Source: a virus
DNA length: 64,000 nt
Virus record (IMG/VR): IMGVR_UViG_3300047095_000752
Span: 124,001 to 188,000 of that record
Direction: 5' to 3' (one strand)
The first letter of the stretch is position 1, and every line of letters begins with the position of its first letter. The notes under the pieces are model-generated. The model searched no databases and was not told where the DNA came from. It was given only the letters and a program-made list of their open reading frames with translations. This document shows, one piece after another, positions 7,978-16,315 of this stretch. The position numbers and the translations under genes were made by a program.

Positions 7978-8247
7978 CTATCTTTTTAATAATGGAGGTC
8001 CGGTTGGTAACTGATTTTTAAGTCTTTGTTGATGTCTTTCTTCTACTGCTTTTTGTTTCTTTTCAATCTCTTTTTCAAATTGATATATAATTTGTTTACG
8101 TCTTAAATCTCTATCTCGAATAGCTTTACGTGTAGCAGCAATTGAAGCACCCGCCATAAGACCAGCACCAATTCCCGCTGCAGCTTTAAGTCCGGCTTTA
8201 ACTCCGGATTCAATTAATTTATTTTTAGCATTAGTTAAAATACTCAT
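7978..8247 (-). CDS. Putative prohead-targeted cargo protein, MSIL-type leader
   Basis: 89 aa. Leader MSILTNAKNKLIE, with a potential prohead-protease site after LIE, then a Gly/Ala helix (AGIGAGLMAGASIAATRKA) and a long, highly charged helix (YQFEKEIEKKQKAVEERHQQR) that could be a coiled coil. No Cys pair. Architecture as in the neighbours; function unknown. Confidence 0.8.
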   Translation of the reverse strand: MSILTNAKNKLIESGVKAGLKAAAGIGAGLMAGASIAATRKAIRDRDLRRKQIIYQFEKEIEKKQKAVEERHQQRLKNQLPTGPPLLKR

Positions 8248-8251
8248 TTAA

Positions 8252-8668
8252 TTAACCCTTATTCAGATATGAATCGACCATATCCTTACCACGATTTGCT
8301 AAGCCTTTAGCACGGTCGACCACATCTTGTGTAAAGGTTGTCTTTCTTGTACTCTTCATCCAGTTTATACACTGTTTATATTCCGGTGTATTTCTTCCAT
8401 ATTTTCTATGGCATGTATTGTATATACCGCTTAGGTCGGCATTTCGATTCATTAACTTTGTATCTTGTCTATCATCATACCTCCCCTTAGCCCACCCACC
8501 AGCCATTAAAGTAGGTACGACGGCTGCAGTGCCCTTCCAGAATTTTTTAGTTTTTGCTAAATCTATACCAGATCTGACCAGTTGTCCGGCGTGTCTACCA
8601 ATAGTTCCGGCTAGACCTTCATTTAAAAATTCTTCTAAATTTTTATTCGAATTATTTAAAATACTCAT
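8252..8668 (-). CDS. Putative prohead-targeted cargo protein, MSIL-type leader, CX13C
   Basis: 138 aa. Leader MSILNNSNKNLEEFLNE followed by GLAG: a textbook LxE-like site. Hydrophobic segment GTAAVVPTLMAGGWA near residue 50, then CHRKYGRNTPEYKQC, closely similar to the Cys modules of the genes at 9230 and 9622. Basic C-terminus. Between near-identical-type paralogs with 4-20 bp spacers. Confidence 0.85.
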   Translation of the reverse strand: MSILNNSNKNLEEFLNEGLAGTIGRHAGQLVRSGIDLAKTKKFWKGTAAVVPTLMAGGWAKGRYDDRQDTKLMNRNADLSGIYNTCHRKYGRNTPEYKQCINWMKSTRKTTFTQDVVDRAKGLANRGKDMVDSYLNKG

Positions 8669-8688
8669 ATTATCAATACCTTTATTTA

Positions 8689-9216
8689 TTACTTATTGTC
8701 ATAATACATAAAAGAGCTATCACTACCTAACGCAGCCGCCCCTACATTTAGAGCGCCATTTATAGTGGCTAATCTAGCGAACTTTTTTAGTTGTTGATTT
8801 CTGTACTGTCTCTTCGCTTCTTCCTTCTCTGCTTTCAGTCTTGCTAATTCTTTATCCTTAGCACCATTTCGGATTTTATCTTCAACTCTGTCGATCTTTC
8901 TCTTTAAATCTCCAGATCCTTTTTGAACATAGGCGGCGGCAACACATCGGTTATATGATCTAGTTCCCTTTTCACCAACTGCTAAACAGTCAATAATTGG
9001 ATTTCTAATTTTTCCATCTTTACCACCGGCTTTGTTTAGGCGCATTTTATCACCAATTTTATTTCTAGCTACATTACCAGCACCAAGTCCGGTAATGACA
9101 CCTGCTGTAAGTGCTTTATTATTTTTAACTGCGTTTAAAGCCGTACCAATTGATTTACTTAATACACTTTCTTTTAACAATTGTAGTTCATGATTAGATT
9201 TATTCAAAATGCTCAT
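8689..9216 (-). CDS. Putative prohead-targeted cargo protein, MSIL-type leader, CX13C
   Basis: 175 aa. Leader MSILNKSNHELQLLKE, potential cleavage after LLKE. Small-residue helix ALTAGVITGLGAGNVA, Cys pair CLAVGEKGTRSYNRC, then a long charged helical region (KRKIDRVEDKIRNGAKDKE ... KEEAKRQYRN) likely to be a coiled coil, and a second hydrophobic stretch LATINGALNVGAAALG near the C-terminus. This is one of the few members with two candidate membrane segments. Confidence 0.85.
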   Translation of the reverse strand: MSILNKSNHELQLLKESVLSKSIGTALNAVKNNKALTAGVITGLGAGNVARNKIGDKMRLNKAGGKDGKIRNPIIDCLAVGEKGTRSYNRCVAAAYVQKGSGDLKRKIDRVEDKIRNGAKDKELARLKAEKEEAKRQYRNQQLKKFARLATINGALNVGAAALGSDSSFMYYDNK

Positions 9217-9229
9217 AATATAGATCCCT

Positions 9230-9622
9230 TTATTTTTCGATTAAATTATTTATTTTTGATTTCAACTGATCTTTATACGCCAGACTTTTATTATAAGCAA
9301 ATCTACCTCGATCTGTTACGTCATTTGCGATATTGTATTTTGGGTTCAGTTTAAATTTATCAACACACGATTTGTACTTTGGTGTACCAGATCCATATCT
9401 ATTGGAACATGCTGTGTATATACCATTTGACTTAGCGTCCTTATTTAGTTTTCTTGTTTTTCGGGTTAAAATATGATTTGCAAGGATAGCGTCGATAGAT
9501 ATAGCTGATGCTAAATTTTTTCGTCTGTATTTATAGAAGGTTGCTGCGGCTTTTCTAGCCATAGATCCTTTAGATTCATAAAAGAAATTTAATTTTTTTA
9601 TAGATTCAGTTAAAATACTCAT
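9230..9622 (-). CDS. Putative prohead-targeted cargo protein, MSIL-type leader, CX13C
   Basis: 130 aa. Leader MSILTESIKKLNFFYE then SKGS. Basic region, hydrophobic stretch NLASAISIDAILANHIL, then CSNRYGSGTPKYKSC followed by DRGRFAYNKSLAYKDQLK. Start ATG overlaps the preceding stop as TAATG. Same Cys module as at 8252 (GTPKYKSC versus NTPEYKQC), so recent duplication within the operon is likely. Confidence 0.85.
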   Translation of the reverse strand: MSILTESIKKLNFFYESKGSMARKAAATFYKYRRKNLASAISIDAILANHILTRKTRKLNKDAKSNGIYTACSNRYGSGTPKYKSCVDKFKLNPKYNIANDVTDRGRFAYNKSLAYKDQLKSKINNLIEK

Positions 9623-10425
9623 TAGTCTAAACTCGGTTTATATAGCTTTTCATTTATTTTATCGCCTATTTTGTCTTTAAGGCTTCGTGCTCGATTTGCA
9701 ATTGAATTTGGATCTATACCATATCTCTTATTTAATTTATCGACACATTTTGAATGTGATTTGCTTCCATCTTTATACACTTTAGAGCAAGCTACTTTTG
9801 GGTCTTTACCGCCAAATCTTACTGTTAATGAGTTCATAGCCGCATTTGAGGCAAGACCTGCACCGGCAGCCCCACCCGTGAACACTGCTGTATCTCTTAA
9901 TTCCTTTATACCTCGATTGTTCTTATATTTTTTGGCAGCATTTATATGTTTATTGAATTGAATGTCATCCATGGTACCTCGGAGTCCATCTCTCAGACTA
10001 CCTATGTCTTTGTCTACTAAATCACGAAACGCCTGACGATCTGTCTTATTTTTAGGATCTAATTTTTTTAACTTTTCTATTTTTCCGATGGCCATGTCGC
10101 GGTCATATTTCATATCAAAATTTTTGACTTGTTCTGGGATTTTAGCTTTTCTTGAAACAACATTATAAAAATTAATTTTATTATTATATCGGCGAGAGGC
10201 ACGACTGGCACGCTTAACTTTTGCAGCATCTATTGCGACTTTATTAAATTTGGAGGAAAGAAAGCTATTAATTCTATTCTTGGCTCGGTTTAGAGTCAGA
10301 GGTTTTTTATTCTTCTTTACTATATTCCCTGCTGCCTTAGCTGCGTCAATAACATCAGTATAATCTACATCAACTAGGTTCGCCAATTGCTTACCTACAG
10401 CCGTTTTAAAAGTTTCATTAATCAT
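9622..10425 (-). CDS. Cargo-family protein with CX13C module, 267 aa
   Basis: The leader (MINETFKTAVGKQLANLVDV) is shorter and diverged, without a clear LxE site. The body is very basic (KNKKPLTLNRAKNRI, KRASRASRRYNNK), which may bind DNA. A Gly/Ala helix (TAVFTGGAAGAGLASNAAM) precedes CSKVYKDGSKSHSKC and a tail (YGIDPNSIANRARSLKDKI) like that of the neighbouring gene. Larger than its paralogs; could be an internal DNA-associated virion protein. Confidence 0.8.
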   Translation of the reverse strand: MINETFKTAVGKQLANLVDVDYTDVIDAAKAAGNIVKKNKKPLTLNRAKNRINSFLSSKFNKVAIDAAKVKRASRASRRYNNKINFYNVVSRKAKIPEQVKNFDMKYDRDMAIGKIEKLKKLDPKNKTDRQAFRDLVDKDIGSLRDGLRGTMDDIQFNKHINAAKKYKNNRGIKELRDTAVFTGGAAGAGLASNAAMNSLTVRFGGKDPKVACSKVYKDGSKSHSKCVDKLNKRYGIDPNSIANRARSLKDKIGDKINEKLYKPSLD

Positions 10426-10481
10426 TTTATTTTCCTTTTAGTAATTATATTCTATGATAAGATATATATTAATATTTAAGT

Positions 10482-11129
10482 CTACTGTATTCCTAATCTT
10501 TCTTTAAGCTTTTGTAGTCTGGTCTTCGGCGCTGGCTTTGGTTGGAGAGCACGATTTACGGCATATCCACCACCAGCGGCGGCTGCACCACCGGCTGCTA
10601 TACCAGCACCAATCTTAGCTTGTCTACGCGCTTGTGCTACGGCGGACTGTGATGCTGTAAGTGCGGGAGCGGCTTCGTCGGCAGCTTTTAAAGATAGAGC
10701 GGATCGTGCGTCTCTGGACTTATTTTTCCAATTACGTTTTGCCCACGGTCCAACTACTTCAGCATAAGTATTGGCACCACTGGCTTCACGTGAAGCCTTT
10801 TTAATATCTTTAAGCCTCATACCACCCGGCTTGGTACCGAATTGTTTTATCTTTTCACCTTTTTCAATTGCCGCCTTTAGGGTACTTTGATTCTTTTTAT
10901 CACCCATCACATTAACGCCGAATCGTCTTACAGCCTGTCCGGCGCGAGTACCAACAGCAGCCTTACCAAGTCCTACTATAGTATCATATCCGGTTTTAAA
11001 CTTATTTTCAGTTAAAATACCAGCTTCATGTAACTGTACAAATTCACTTACGGTCAATTCGTTCGTGGCTTCTTCAATTAAACTTGCTAACTGTTCTCTC
11101 ATTTCTAACATTTCTAATAATTCGTTCAT
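10482..11129 (-). CDS. Putative prohead-targeted cargo protein, MN-type leader
   Basis: 215 aa. Leader MNELLEMLEMREQLASLIEE followed by LTVSEFVQLHEAGILTE; two candidate LxE-like sites (QLHE, ILTE). Basic middle, then an extreme Gly/Ala run (AKIGAGIAAGGAAAAGGGYA) near the C-terminus that is long enough to cross a membrane, and a basic tail. No Cys pair. One of seven MN-type paralogs. Confidence 0.85.
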   Translation of the reverse strand: MNELLEMLEMREQLASLIEEATNELTVSEFVQLHEAGILTENKFKTGYDTIVGLGKAAVGTRAGQAVRRFGVNVMGDKKNQSTLKAAIEKGEKIKQFGTKPGGMRLKDIKKASREASGANTYAEVVGPWAKRNWKNKSRDARSALSLKAADEAAPALTASQSAVAQARRQAKIGAGIAAGGAAAAGGGYAVNRALQPKPAPKTRLQKLKERLGIQ

Positions 11130-11134
11130 TTTAT

Positions 11135-12010
11135 TTAACCTTTCTTAGCATTTTGTAATGCGATAAATACCATCTTCTCGTAAAGACCTTTATTGATCTT
11201 TCTAAAGAATGATGAAAAAACGGAACTACCCGACACTGATGATGCGACCAATGTTGCAAATAATCTCGATCCATCTTCATAAGCTGGTAGACTTGATAAC
11301 CCAGAGCTATTAATAATAGTCTGTGAAAATAAATTTTCGGAAATAGGAATAATATTATTTTTTCTAAGTGCTGTTAAAAATCCAATCATAGATGATAAAT
11401 CAAAATTCAAATTCAATTCTGATGCTGATTGTGCATAATATCTATTTGCAAGTTTATTTATAACACCTTGATTTATATCTCCGCCCATAATACCAGAATG
11501 AACATACAATCCAATTAACACTTGTAGGTTAGGAATCAAATATTTATACGAGCCTTGAAGACCATGTTTCTTAGAATAAAATTTCATGAATGCGGATATG
11601 TAGAAATTTGCGATATGAATGTCAATATCTTTTTCGAATGGCTTACGTTTAATATAAGATTGTAAAGTTATAGCGTAAAGGAACATGGAATAAATATCAG
11701 GAGAACTATAATCAGATACATACTGACTAGGTAATACAGATAGATTTACAACAGGTATAAAGTCACGAGTTACAAAGCCGGGTAGAGGATATTCGGGCAT
11801 TCTAACTACAAGGCATTTATCCATATTTTCGATCACATATGAACCACCACCATGTGCTCTAGCATAACCTTTGGTTAATACTTTAATATGGTGGTTATCA
11901 TCAGCATCTACTTCGAATGCCTTGATTGTATTAGCGGCTACCGGTGATATGTTATATACTTGGTGTCCACTTTTATCTTTGATTAATTCAAAAGATTCTT
12001 TAATTCTCAT
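11135..12010 (-). CDS. Probable virion protein, 291 aa
   Basis: Not recognised. Starts MRIKESFELIKDKSG; the KE followed by S could be a very short processing site but this is weak. Mixed alpha/beta protein with a Ser-rich C-terminal part (ATLVASSVSGSSVFSSFF). It lies 5 bp downstream in the transcript from the 163-aa cargo gene's region and is translated together with the cargo genes, so a structural or internal virion role is likely. Confidence 0.75.
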   Translation of the reverse strand: MRIKESFELIKDKSGHQVYNISPVAANTIKAFEVDADDNHHIKVLTKGYARAHGGGSYVIENMDKCLVVRMPEYPLPGFVTRDFIPVVNLSVLPSQYVSDYSSPDIYSMFLYAITLQSYIKRKPFEKDIDIHIANFYISAFMKFYSKKHGLQGSYKYLIPNLQVLIGLYVHSGIMGGDINQGVINKLANRYYAQSASELNLNFDLSSMIGFLTALRKNNIIPISENLFSQTIINSSGLSSLPAYEDGSRLFATLVASSVSGSSVFSSFFRKINKGLYEKMVFIALQNAKKG

Positions 12011-12070
12011 TTTATATGTTCCTTAGATCAAATTAATTCATAATAGAATTTTATAATATTACTAAATTAT

Positions 12071-12562
12071 TTATTCCCAATAGTCATCGGGAACGTTCTT
12101 TTTTGGTACTCTTCTCGACATGTGTCTATTTATATCATCTTGAAAACTACTGTATATATCCAACTTCTTTCGGGTGCTTCTGGGTTTCGTACTACGGGCA
12201 CCGTGTATCATATTATCATCAAGATTTTTATGAATTAGTCCTTGAATTTTTTCTTTTCTTAGATGTGCTGGTGTAGATCTTAATTCATCTTTCATATCTC
12301 TAAATTTATTGGCGGACATTCCCCACCGTTTATATGTTTTTACTACATCCTCAGCTTGCTCTTCCGGTGTCGTAAAGAAATTCGCAGCCAAACGCCGACT
12401 CGTCGCTTGAGGGGTACGTTTTAGCTGTTCCCGGTTTGAGGACTTTGCAAATTTAATAAGATCTGATGGCGTTCCAGATTTTGATGCCTTCTTTAAAATC
12501 TTTTTTAATATACCTTCTTTAAATAATTGAAGGGTATTTTCGGATTCTGTTAATATACTCAT
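12071..12562 (-). CDS. Putative prohead-targeted cargo protein, MSIL-type leader
   Basis: 163 aa. Leader MSILTESENTLQLFKE then GILKK, nearly superposable on the leader at 9230. The rest is basic and polar (FFTTPEEQAEDVVKTYKRWG, then DELRSTPAHLRKEKI), without a membrane helix or Cys pair, which makes it the exception among MSIL-type proteins and a candidate soluble effector if it is ejected. Confidence 0.8.
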   Translation of the reverse strand: MSILTESENTLQLFKEGILKKILKKASKSGTPSDLIKFAKSSNREQLKRTPQATSRRLAANFFTTPEEQAEDVVKTYKRWGMSANKFRDMKDELRSTPAHLRKEKIQGLIHKNLDDNMIHGARSTKPRSTRKKLDIYSSFQDDINRHMSRRVPKKNVPDDYWE

Positions 12563-12566
12563 TATA

Positions 12567-13220
12567 CTATCCTTTAGATGTAATAGATTTAATCTTAGCT
12601 TTAATTCTGTTAATTGGCTTTGCAGCTTCTGCGGCTTTAGCCATCATTTGTTGGTTGCGTTCATTACGATTTTGATTGGACTTCTTAACGCCAGCCCCTA
12701 CAACTGTACCACCAACTGCTGTCGCTCCCGCGTGTGTAGCTAATGTTTTTCTAGATTGATTTACATTCTTTTTAATTCTACGTAGTTTACCGGCCGCGAT
12801 ATATTTATCGGCTTCAGGTCCGGACATCTGAGAAAAATGTTTAGTTTCACTCTGGTCAATACCAGCAGCCTTCATGCTACGATCTGCTTTAGCGATTTTA
12901 CGCTTCAACTGGGCTTGCTTGAGTTTATCTCCACCCATTACATTTTTTGCGAATTTGGTGGTGACTCTTTTTGTATCTTTACCAAACCCAATAGCTTTTT
13001 GACCTGTCTTTGAGGCGGCAACTTTTTGACCAAAACTAGAACCAGCAATACGCTTGCTTAATTTTGATAAAGCTCCAATACCATTCTTAATATTAAGTTC
13101 GTTTAGTACACCACTTTCGGTTAACATTTGAACTTCATTCATAGTAAGATTATCAACGGATTCTTCAATCAATTGATCTAATTTCTTCTTCATTTCTAAC
13201 ATTTCTAATAAGTCGTTCAT
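12567..13220 (-). CDS. Putative prohead-targeted cargo protein, MN-type leader
   Basis: 217 aa. Leader MNDLLEMLEMKKKLDQLIEE, then LTMNEVQMLTESGVLNE (two candidate sites, MLTE and VLNE). The region SKTGQKAIGFGKDTKRVTTK and NVMGGDKLKQAQLKRKI aligns with the gene at 10482 (NVMGDKKNQSTLKAAI), showing homology beyond the leader. Gly/Ala helix HAGATAVGGTVVGAGV near residue 170. Very basic. Confidence 0.85.
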   Translation of the reverse strand: MNDLLEMLEMKKKLDQLIEESVDNLTMNEVQMLTESGVLNELNIKNGIGALSKLSKRIAGSSFGQKVAASKTGQKAIGFGKDTKRVTTKFAKNVMGGDKLKQAQLKRKIAKADRSMKAAGIDQSETKHFSQMSGPEADKYIAAGKLRRIKKNVNQSRKTLATHAGATAVGGTVVGAGVKKSNQNRNERNQQMMAKAAEAAKPINRIKAKIKSITSKG

Positions 13221-13265
13221 AGTATAAATTCTCCTTGTTATTTATTATATATTTGTCGAAACTTT

Positions 13266-13367
13266 TTATAGAGCGAATGAATTAACAAACGCAATAATTA
13301 AAGTTACTACATCATTAATAAAACTATTTAACAGTACTTCTAATTGGCTTAATAATAAATCAAACAT
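13266..13367 (-). CDS. Small hydrophobic peptide, 33 aa
   Basis: ATG behind AAGGAT with an 8-nt spacer; sequence begins MFDLLLSQLEVLLNSF and ends VTLIIAFVNSFAL. Nearly the whole peptide is one amphipathic to hydrophobic helix. It sits in a 310-bp gap of the late operon that would otherwise be empty. Could be a small membrane peptide or minor virion protein; no family recognised. Confidence 0.55.
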   Translation of the reverse strand: MFDLLLSQLEVLLNSFINDVVTLIIAFVNSFAL

Positions 13368-13427
13368 GTTTTTTATCCTTTTTGGGTTGGGTTTGGTTGA
13401 GTTTAAGTGAGTATTTTATATTTAATC

Positions 13428-13517
13428 TTATAAACCTAATAAATTATTACGTTTATATGACATTTTAGATTTGCGACTTCCTTCTTGTTCGTATTTGATA
13501 TATGTTACTTTGTCGAT
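13428..13517 (-). CDS. Possible 29-aa peptide with ATC start
   Basis: Directly after the stop of the 169-aa gene, GGGGAGG is followed 4 nt later by ATC and an open frame IDKVTYIKYEQEGSRKSK... of 29 codons. The ribosome site is the strongest in the region, but ATC is a very rare start; an internal ATG would leave only 11 residues. The frame may be a decayed gene or a sequencing difference. Confidence 0.25.
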   Translation of the reverse strand: MDKVTYIKYEQEGSRKSKMSYKRNNLLGL

Positions 13518-13533
13518 GGTACCTCCCCGTCAG

Positions 13534-14043
13534 CTAGACCTGTGGTACGCCGGGTTCCAGCGGTGCTCCGTTCCCATCTTCCGGCGCACCTTCCGACGGT
13601 TCGTTGTACTGACTTTCGTCAATCGCTTGGTTAAGTTCACCTGTGGTGTACCGCATCTTGAGTCCATCGATGATGTAGCGCAACGACTTAGGCGTCGGTT
13701 TCACCACCGGATCCACGGCGGGGGGTGCGGTATAATATAATCCATTGATCTCCCACTGCTGCTTGCTCGGATTCCAGACTTCCTCTTCCCTCCGACCATA
13801 GAACCAGCGGGTCGGTATACCCCACTTGCCACCACTGGATGATCGGTATGCGCCATCCCAGTACCAGACGATGAGAGGACCATTTTTATATTCTGCCCAA
13901 ATCGGCCACTTTTTCTCGGCTAGACTATCGGGTCTGTCTGGAGTGTTCGTTCGCCAGTCGTAACCACCCACATTGAGGTAAGGAGCGACTGTTCCATATT
14001 GGTCCTGAGCGCCGCCGACGCTATATCTTAATCGTGTTATCAT
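13534..14043 (-). CDS. Codon-biased probable virion protein, 169 aa
   Basis: Not recognised. The ATG behind AGAAGGA is preferred over one ten codons earlier. GC is clearly higher than the neighbours, as for the gene at 962. The protein is rich in W, Y, G and P (YDWRTNTPDRPDS, WYWDGAYRSSSGGKWG, RWFYGRREEEVW) and ends in a low-complexity acidic/proline tail (EPSEGAPEDGNGAPLEPG). Beta-rich surface or decoration protein would fit; this is inference from composition and position. Confidence 0.8.
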   Translation of the reverse strand: MITRLRYSVGGAQDQYGTVAPYLNVGGYDWRTNTPDRPDSLAEKKWPIWAEYKNGPLIVWYWDGAYRSSSGGKWGIPTRWFYGRREEEVWNPSKQQWEINGLYYTAPPAVDPVVKPTPKSLRYIIDGLKMRYTTGELNQAIDESQYNEPSEGAPEDGNGAPLEPGVPQV

Positions 14044-14099
14044 TTTATTCCTTCTACACCGATGGAACACCATCTTATATTAAATATATACTATTATAA

Positions 14100-14438
14100 T
14101 TAATATTTGCCGCGCCGGGTCGATGGAGATGATAACGTATCACCTTTCGGTCCAGCCCACAAATCTTTACAAGCCCAATATGCGGCAGAAAATCTATCTT
14201 TCTGCTGATCACATTTATGTCTTGCTCTAAATGACTTTCTTGCTACGTCACTGTAGTTGTGACCATATCCCGTAGCGCCATAATGAATTAACTTCTCACG
14301 ACCACCTTCACAGACCTTGACCATTTTCTTCTTACCGGGTCTGGTTGAATTCATTGGTTTATTACAGGGCATTTTACTTTTATCGCTATTTTCTTTTAAT
14401 ATTGATTCTAAAAATAATTTACAGTCGCGTATTAACAT
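14100..14438 (-). CDS. Conserved virion protein with capsid-type leader, 112 aa
   Basis: Leader MLIRDCKLFLE then SILKEN gives two LxE-like sites. The body (KMVKVCEGGREKLIHYGATG, SFRARHKCD, DRFSAAYWACKDLWAG) belongs to a small basic family seen in many large phages and some eukaryotic viruses, marked by F-R-A-R-H-x-C and S-A-x-Y-W-x-C-K. Two conserved cysteines there may bind metal. The function of that family is not established; presence of a cleavable leader here suggests packaging inside the capsid. Confidence 0.8.
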   Translation of the reverse strand: MLIRDCKLFLESILKENSDKSKMPCNKPMNSTRPGKKKMVKVCEGGREKLIHYGATGYGHNYSDVARKSFRARHKCDQQKDRFSAAYWACKDLWAGPKGDTLSSPSTRRGKY

Positions 14439-14449
14439 TTTTATATTCC

Positions 14450-15325
14450 TTACACCGAAGGTATTCCATCAGCGATTCGGTATGTGATTGATACCGGATA
14501 AGTTATTGTAAGTCTAGATCCAACCCTGAGTTGTGTCGCCATATTTGATAGTAATGATGAATTTTCAGAATTTGCTATAATATCAGATGTCTTCCAACTA
14601 ATTCTTTGATGCTTAGCTTGACTATTATAAACTAAAGTATAGTCGTAATTGTATTTTTGTTGAATTGAGAAATTATTAAGTTTAATTGATATACCAGACG
14701 GATTTGAAGGTTCTCTTAGTAAGTCTACGTATTTATTGGCTAGATCGGTAGATGTTAATATTTTAATTTCAGTCTTCTCGGTATTGTATATCCCGAGTAT
14801 CTGGGGTTGACCGAATCCTAACAATTGTTTCTCAGCGTCCAGTCTTTCCATTTCCATTTTATCTAATGGGTATTTTTTATAATATTGATTTATTTTAGTA
14901 TCTGATAATACAGTTTCTTTTAGTGGGATTATATTTTTATCAACTTGTCTATCACTAAATAATTGAAATATTGATGTATACGGCGGCACTAAAATAGTTT
15001 CAAAATCAACAAAATCTTCTCTCGAACTAACATTGTTGACATATAAGATTAAAGGCCAATATATGGTAGTATTATAATAATCAAAACTAACATAGTCTGG
15101 TCTCATATACCAACGTGAACGAAACGCAACTTCTTCACTTGAGTTTAGTAAGATGAAGAAGTTGCGATCAAAAGTTAATATATCAAAAGCTGGGAATTTA
15201 ACTTCAATATTGTTTTCAGTATCAACATCTATATATCTATTTCTAAAATTATCAATATCTGTTGCTAATTTTGAATTTCTAGATGCTTCTGTTCTAATTG
15301 AAGATTCTATTGGTTTAAGGGACAT
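14450..15325 (-). CDS. Baseplate wedge protein, gp53-like
   Basis: 291 aa. Residues ~45-110 carry FPAFDILTFDRNFFILLNS, then RPDYVSFDYYNTTIYWPL and ILYVNNVSSREDFVDF; this RPD-x-(I/V)-S-x-x-x-Y-x-x-x-x-Y-x-x-L-I-L-x-x-N-N pattern is that of T4 gp53-type wedge subunits. The C-terminus (RVGSRLTITYPVSITYRI) is beta-rich. Placed among internal virion genes and upstream of the spike in the same transcript, consistent with a baseplate role. Moderately sure of the family. Confidence 0.6.
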   Translation of the reverse strand: MSLKPIESSIRTEASRNSKLATDIDNFRNRYIDVDTENNIEVKFPAFDILTFDRNFFILLNSSEEVAFRSRWYMRPDYVSFDYYNTTIYWPLILYVNNVSSREDFVDFETILVPPYTSIFQLFSDRQVDKNIIPLKETVLSDTKINQYYKKYPLDKMEMERLDAEKQLLGFGQPQILGIYNTEKTEIKILTSTDLANKYVDLLREPSNPSGISIKLNNFSIQQKYNYDYTLVYNSQAKHQRISWKTSDIIANSENSSLLSNMATQLRVGSRLTITYPVSITYRIADGIPSV

Positions 15326-15356
15326 TATACGTTACCTTATATATTATACTTCCTTA

Positions 15357-15671
15357 TTATACGTTGGAAATTTTTGACTTACAATAATTAAGCATTTTAG
15401 GATCATTCTTGTATCTAAAATTGCACAACGCCAATTTACCTTTATTTACTATACTTGATATCCCCGTAGGTTGTACATTTAACATTTTTGTAGTTTTAAC
15501 CGGAGTTGCTTTTGGGTTGTATGGCATTTTTGTATATTTTGGAGTTGCTTCGCCTCGTTTACCTAACATATTAGTTATAAAGGATTCTGATAAACCTAAT
15601 TTATTTATTTTCTTGTTTATTAGATTGTCTAATTCTTGCTTAGCTTCTAATAATTCTAATATATCATTCAT
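15357..15671 (-). CDS. Putative prohead-targeted cargo protein, MN-type leader, CX13C
   Basis: 104 aa, the smallest MN-type member. Leader MNDILELLEAKQELDNLINK with LGLSE then SF as the candidate site. A proline/lysine-rich linker (YTKMPYNPKATPVKTTK) leads to CNFRYKNDPKMLNYC at the very C-terminus. It lacks the Gly/Ala helix. Confidence 0.8.
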   Translation of the reverse strand: MNDILELLEAKQELDNLINKKINKLGLSESFITNMLGKRGEATPKYTKMPYNPKATPVKTTKMLNVQPTGISSIVNKGKLALCNFRYKNDPKMLNYCKSKISNV

Positions 15672-15691
15672 TTATAGGATCCTTTAAGTTT

Positions 15692-16234
15692 CTAACTATA
15701 TATAATATCATCGACTTTAGTTTTGATTTTTTCTCTAATTTTTTGTAGTTCTGGTTTATTTGCTTCAGCTTTTGCGGCGGCAGAATCTCTTCTTTTATTT
15801 TGAATTGATTTTCCTGCAATGGCTGCGGGCACGGAAGATGTACCGATTACCTTGGCTGCTCGTTCGAGTCCAATATCTTTACGAACCGCTTTTTTATTCC
15901 AATTTAACATAGCACGCATATAATCTAGATTTTTCATCCCCTCAAACCCCTCTTCGGGATCTAAGTCTATTCCATACCCATCTAAAGTTTTGACTCTTTT
16001 ATTTAATTTTTGAGCTAATTCAGCGGGTTTTGGTTTTAGAAATCCGGTTGAAACTCCAATTTTACGAATTAATTTTTTAGTATTAATTATATTATCTTTA
16101 GTTATCTTAATTTCGGTTAAAATACCATTTTCTTGTAAATAATTAAATTCGTTTACCGTAAGATCCCGAACAGCTTCTTGAATTAATTCATCGAGTTTTT
16201 CTTTGGTTTGCAACATTTCTAATAGATCATTCAT
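15692..16234 (-). CDS. Putative prohead-targeted cargo protein, MN-type leader
   Basis: 180 aa. Leader MNDLLEMLQTKEKLDELIQE and LTVNEFNYLQENGILTE, with sites YLQE and ILTE. Downstream RKIGVSTGFLKPKPAELAQ aligns with RRVGTATGILKMTPAERVQ in the gene at 16316, so these two are sister genes. Small hydrophobic patch GTSSVPAAIAG. Basic C-terminus. Confidence 0.85.
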   Translation of the reverse strand: MNDLLEMLQTKEKLDELIQEAVRDLTVNEFNYLQENGILTEIKITKDNIINTKKLIRKIGVSTGFLKPKPAELAQKLNKRVKTLDGYGIDLDPEEGFEGMKNLDYMRAMLNWNKKAVRKDIGLERAAKVIGTSSVPAAIAGKSIQNKRRDSAAAKAEANKPELQKIREKIKTKVDDIIYS

Positions 16235-16315
16235 ATTATAGTCCTTTAAATTCTAAACTAAAGTGTATGATAACACATTTTATAAATATTAGTTACGTTA
16301 AAGTTTTTTATGAAA

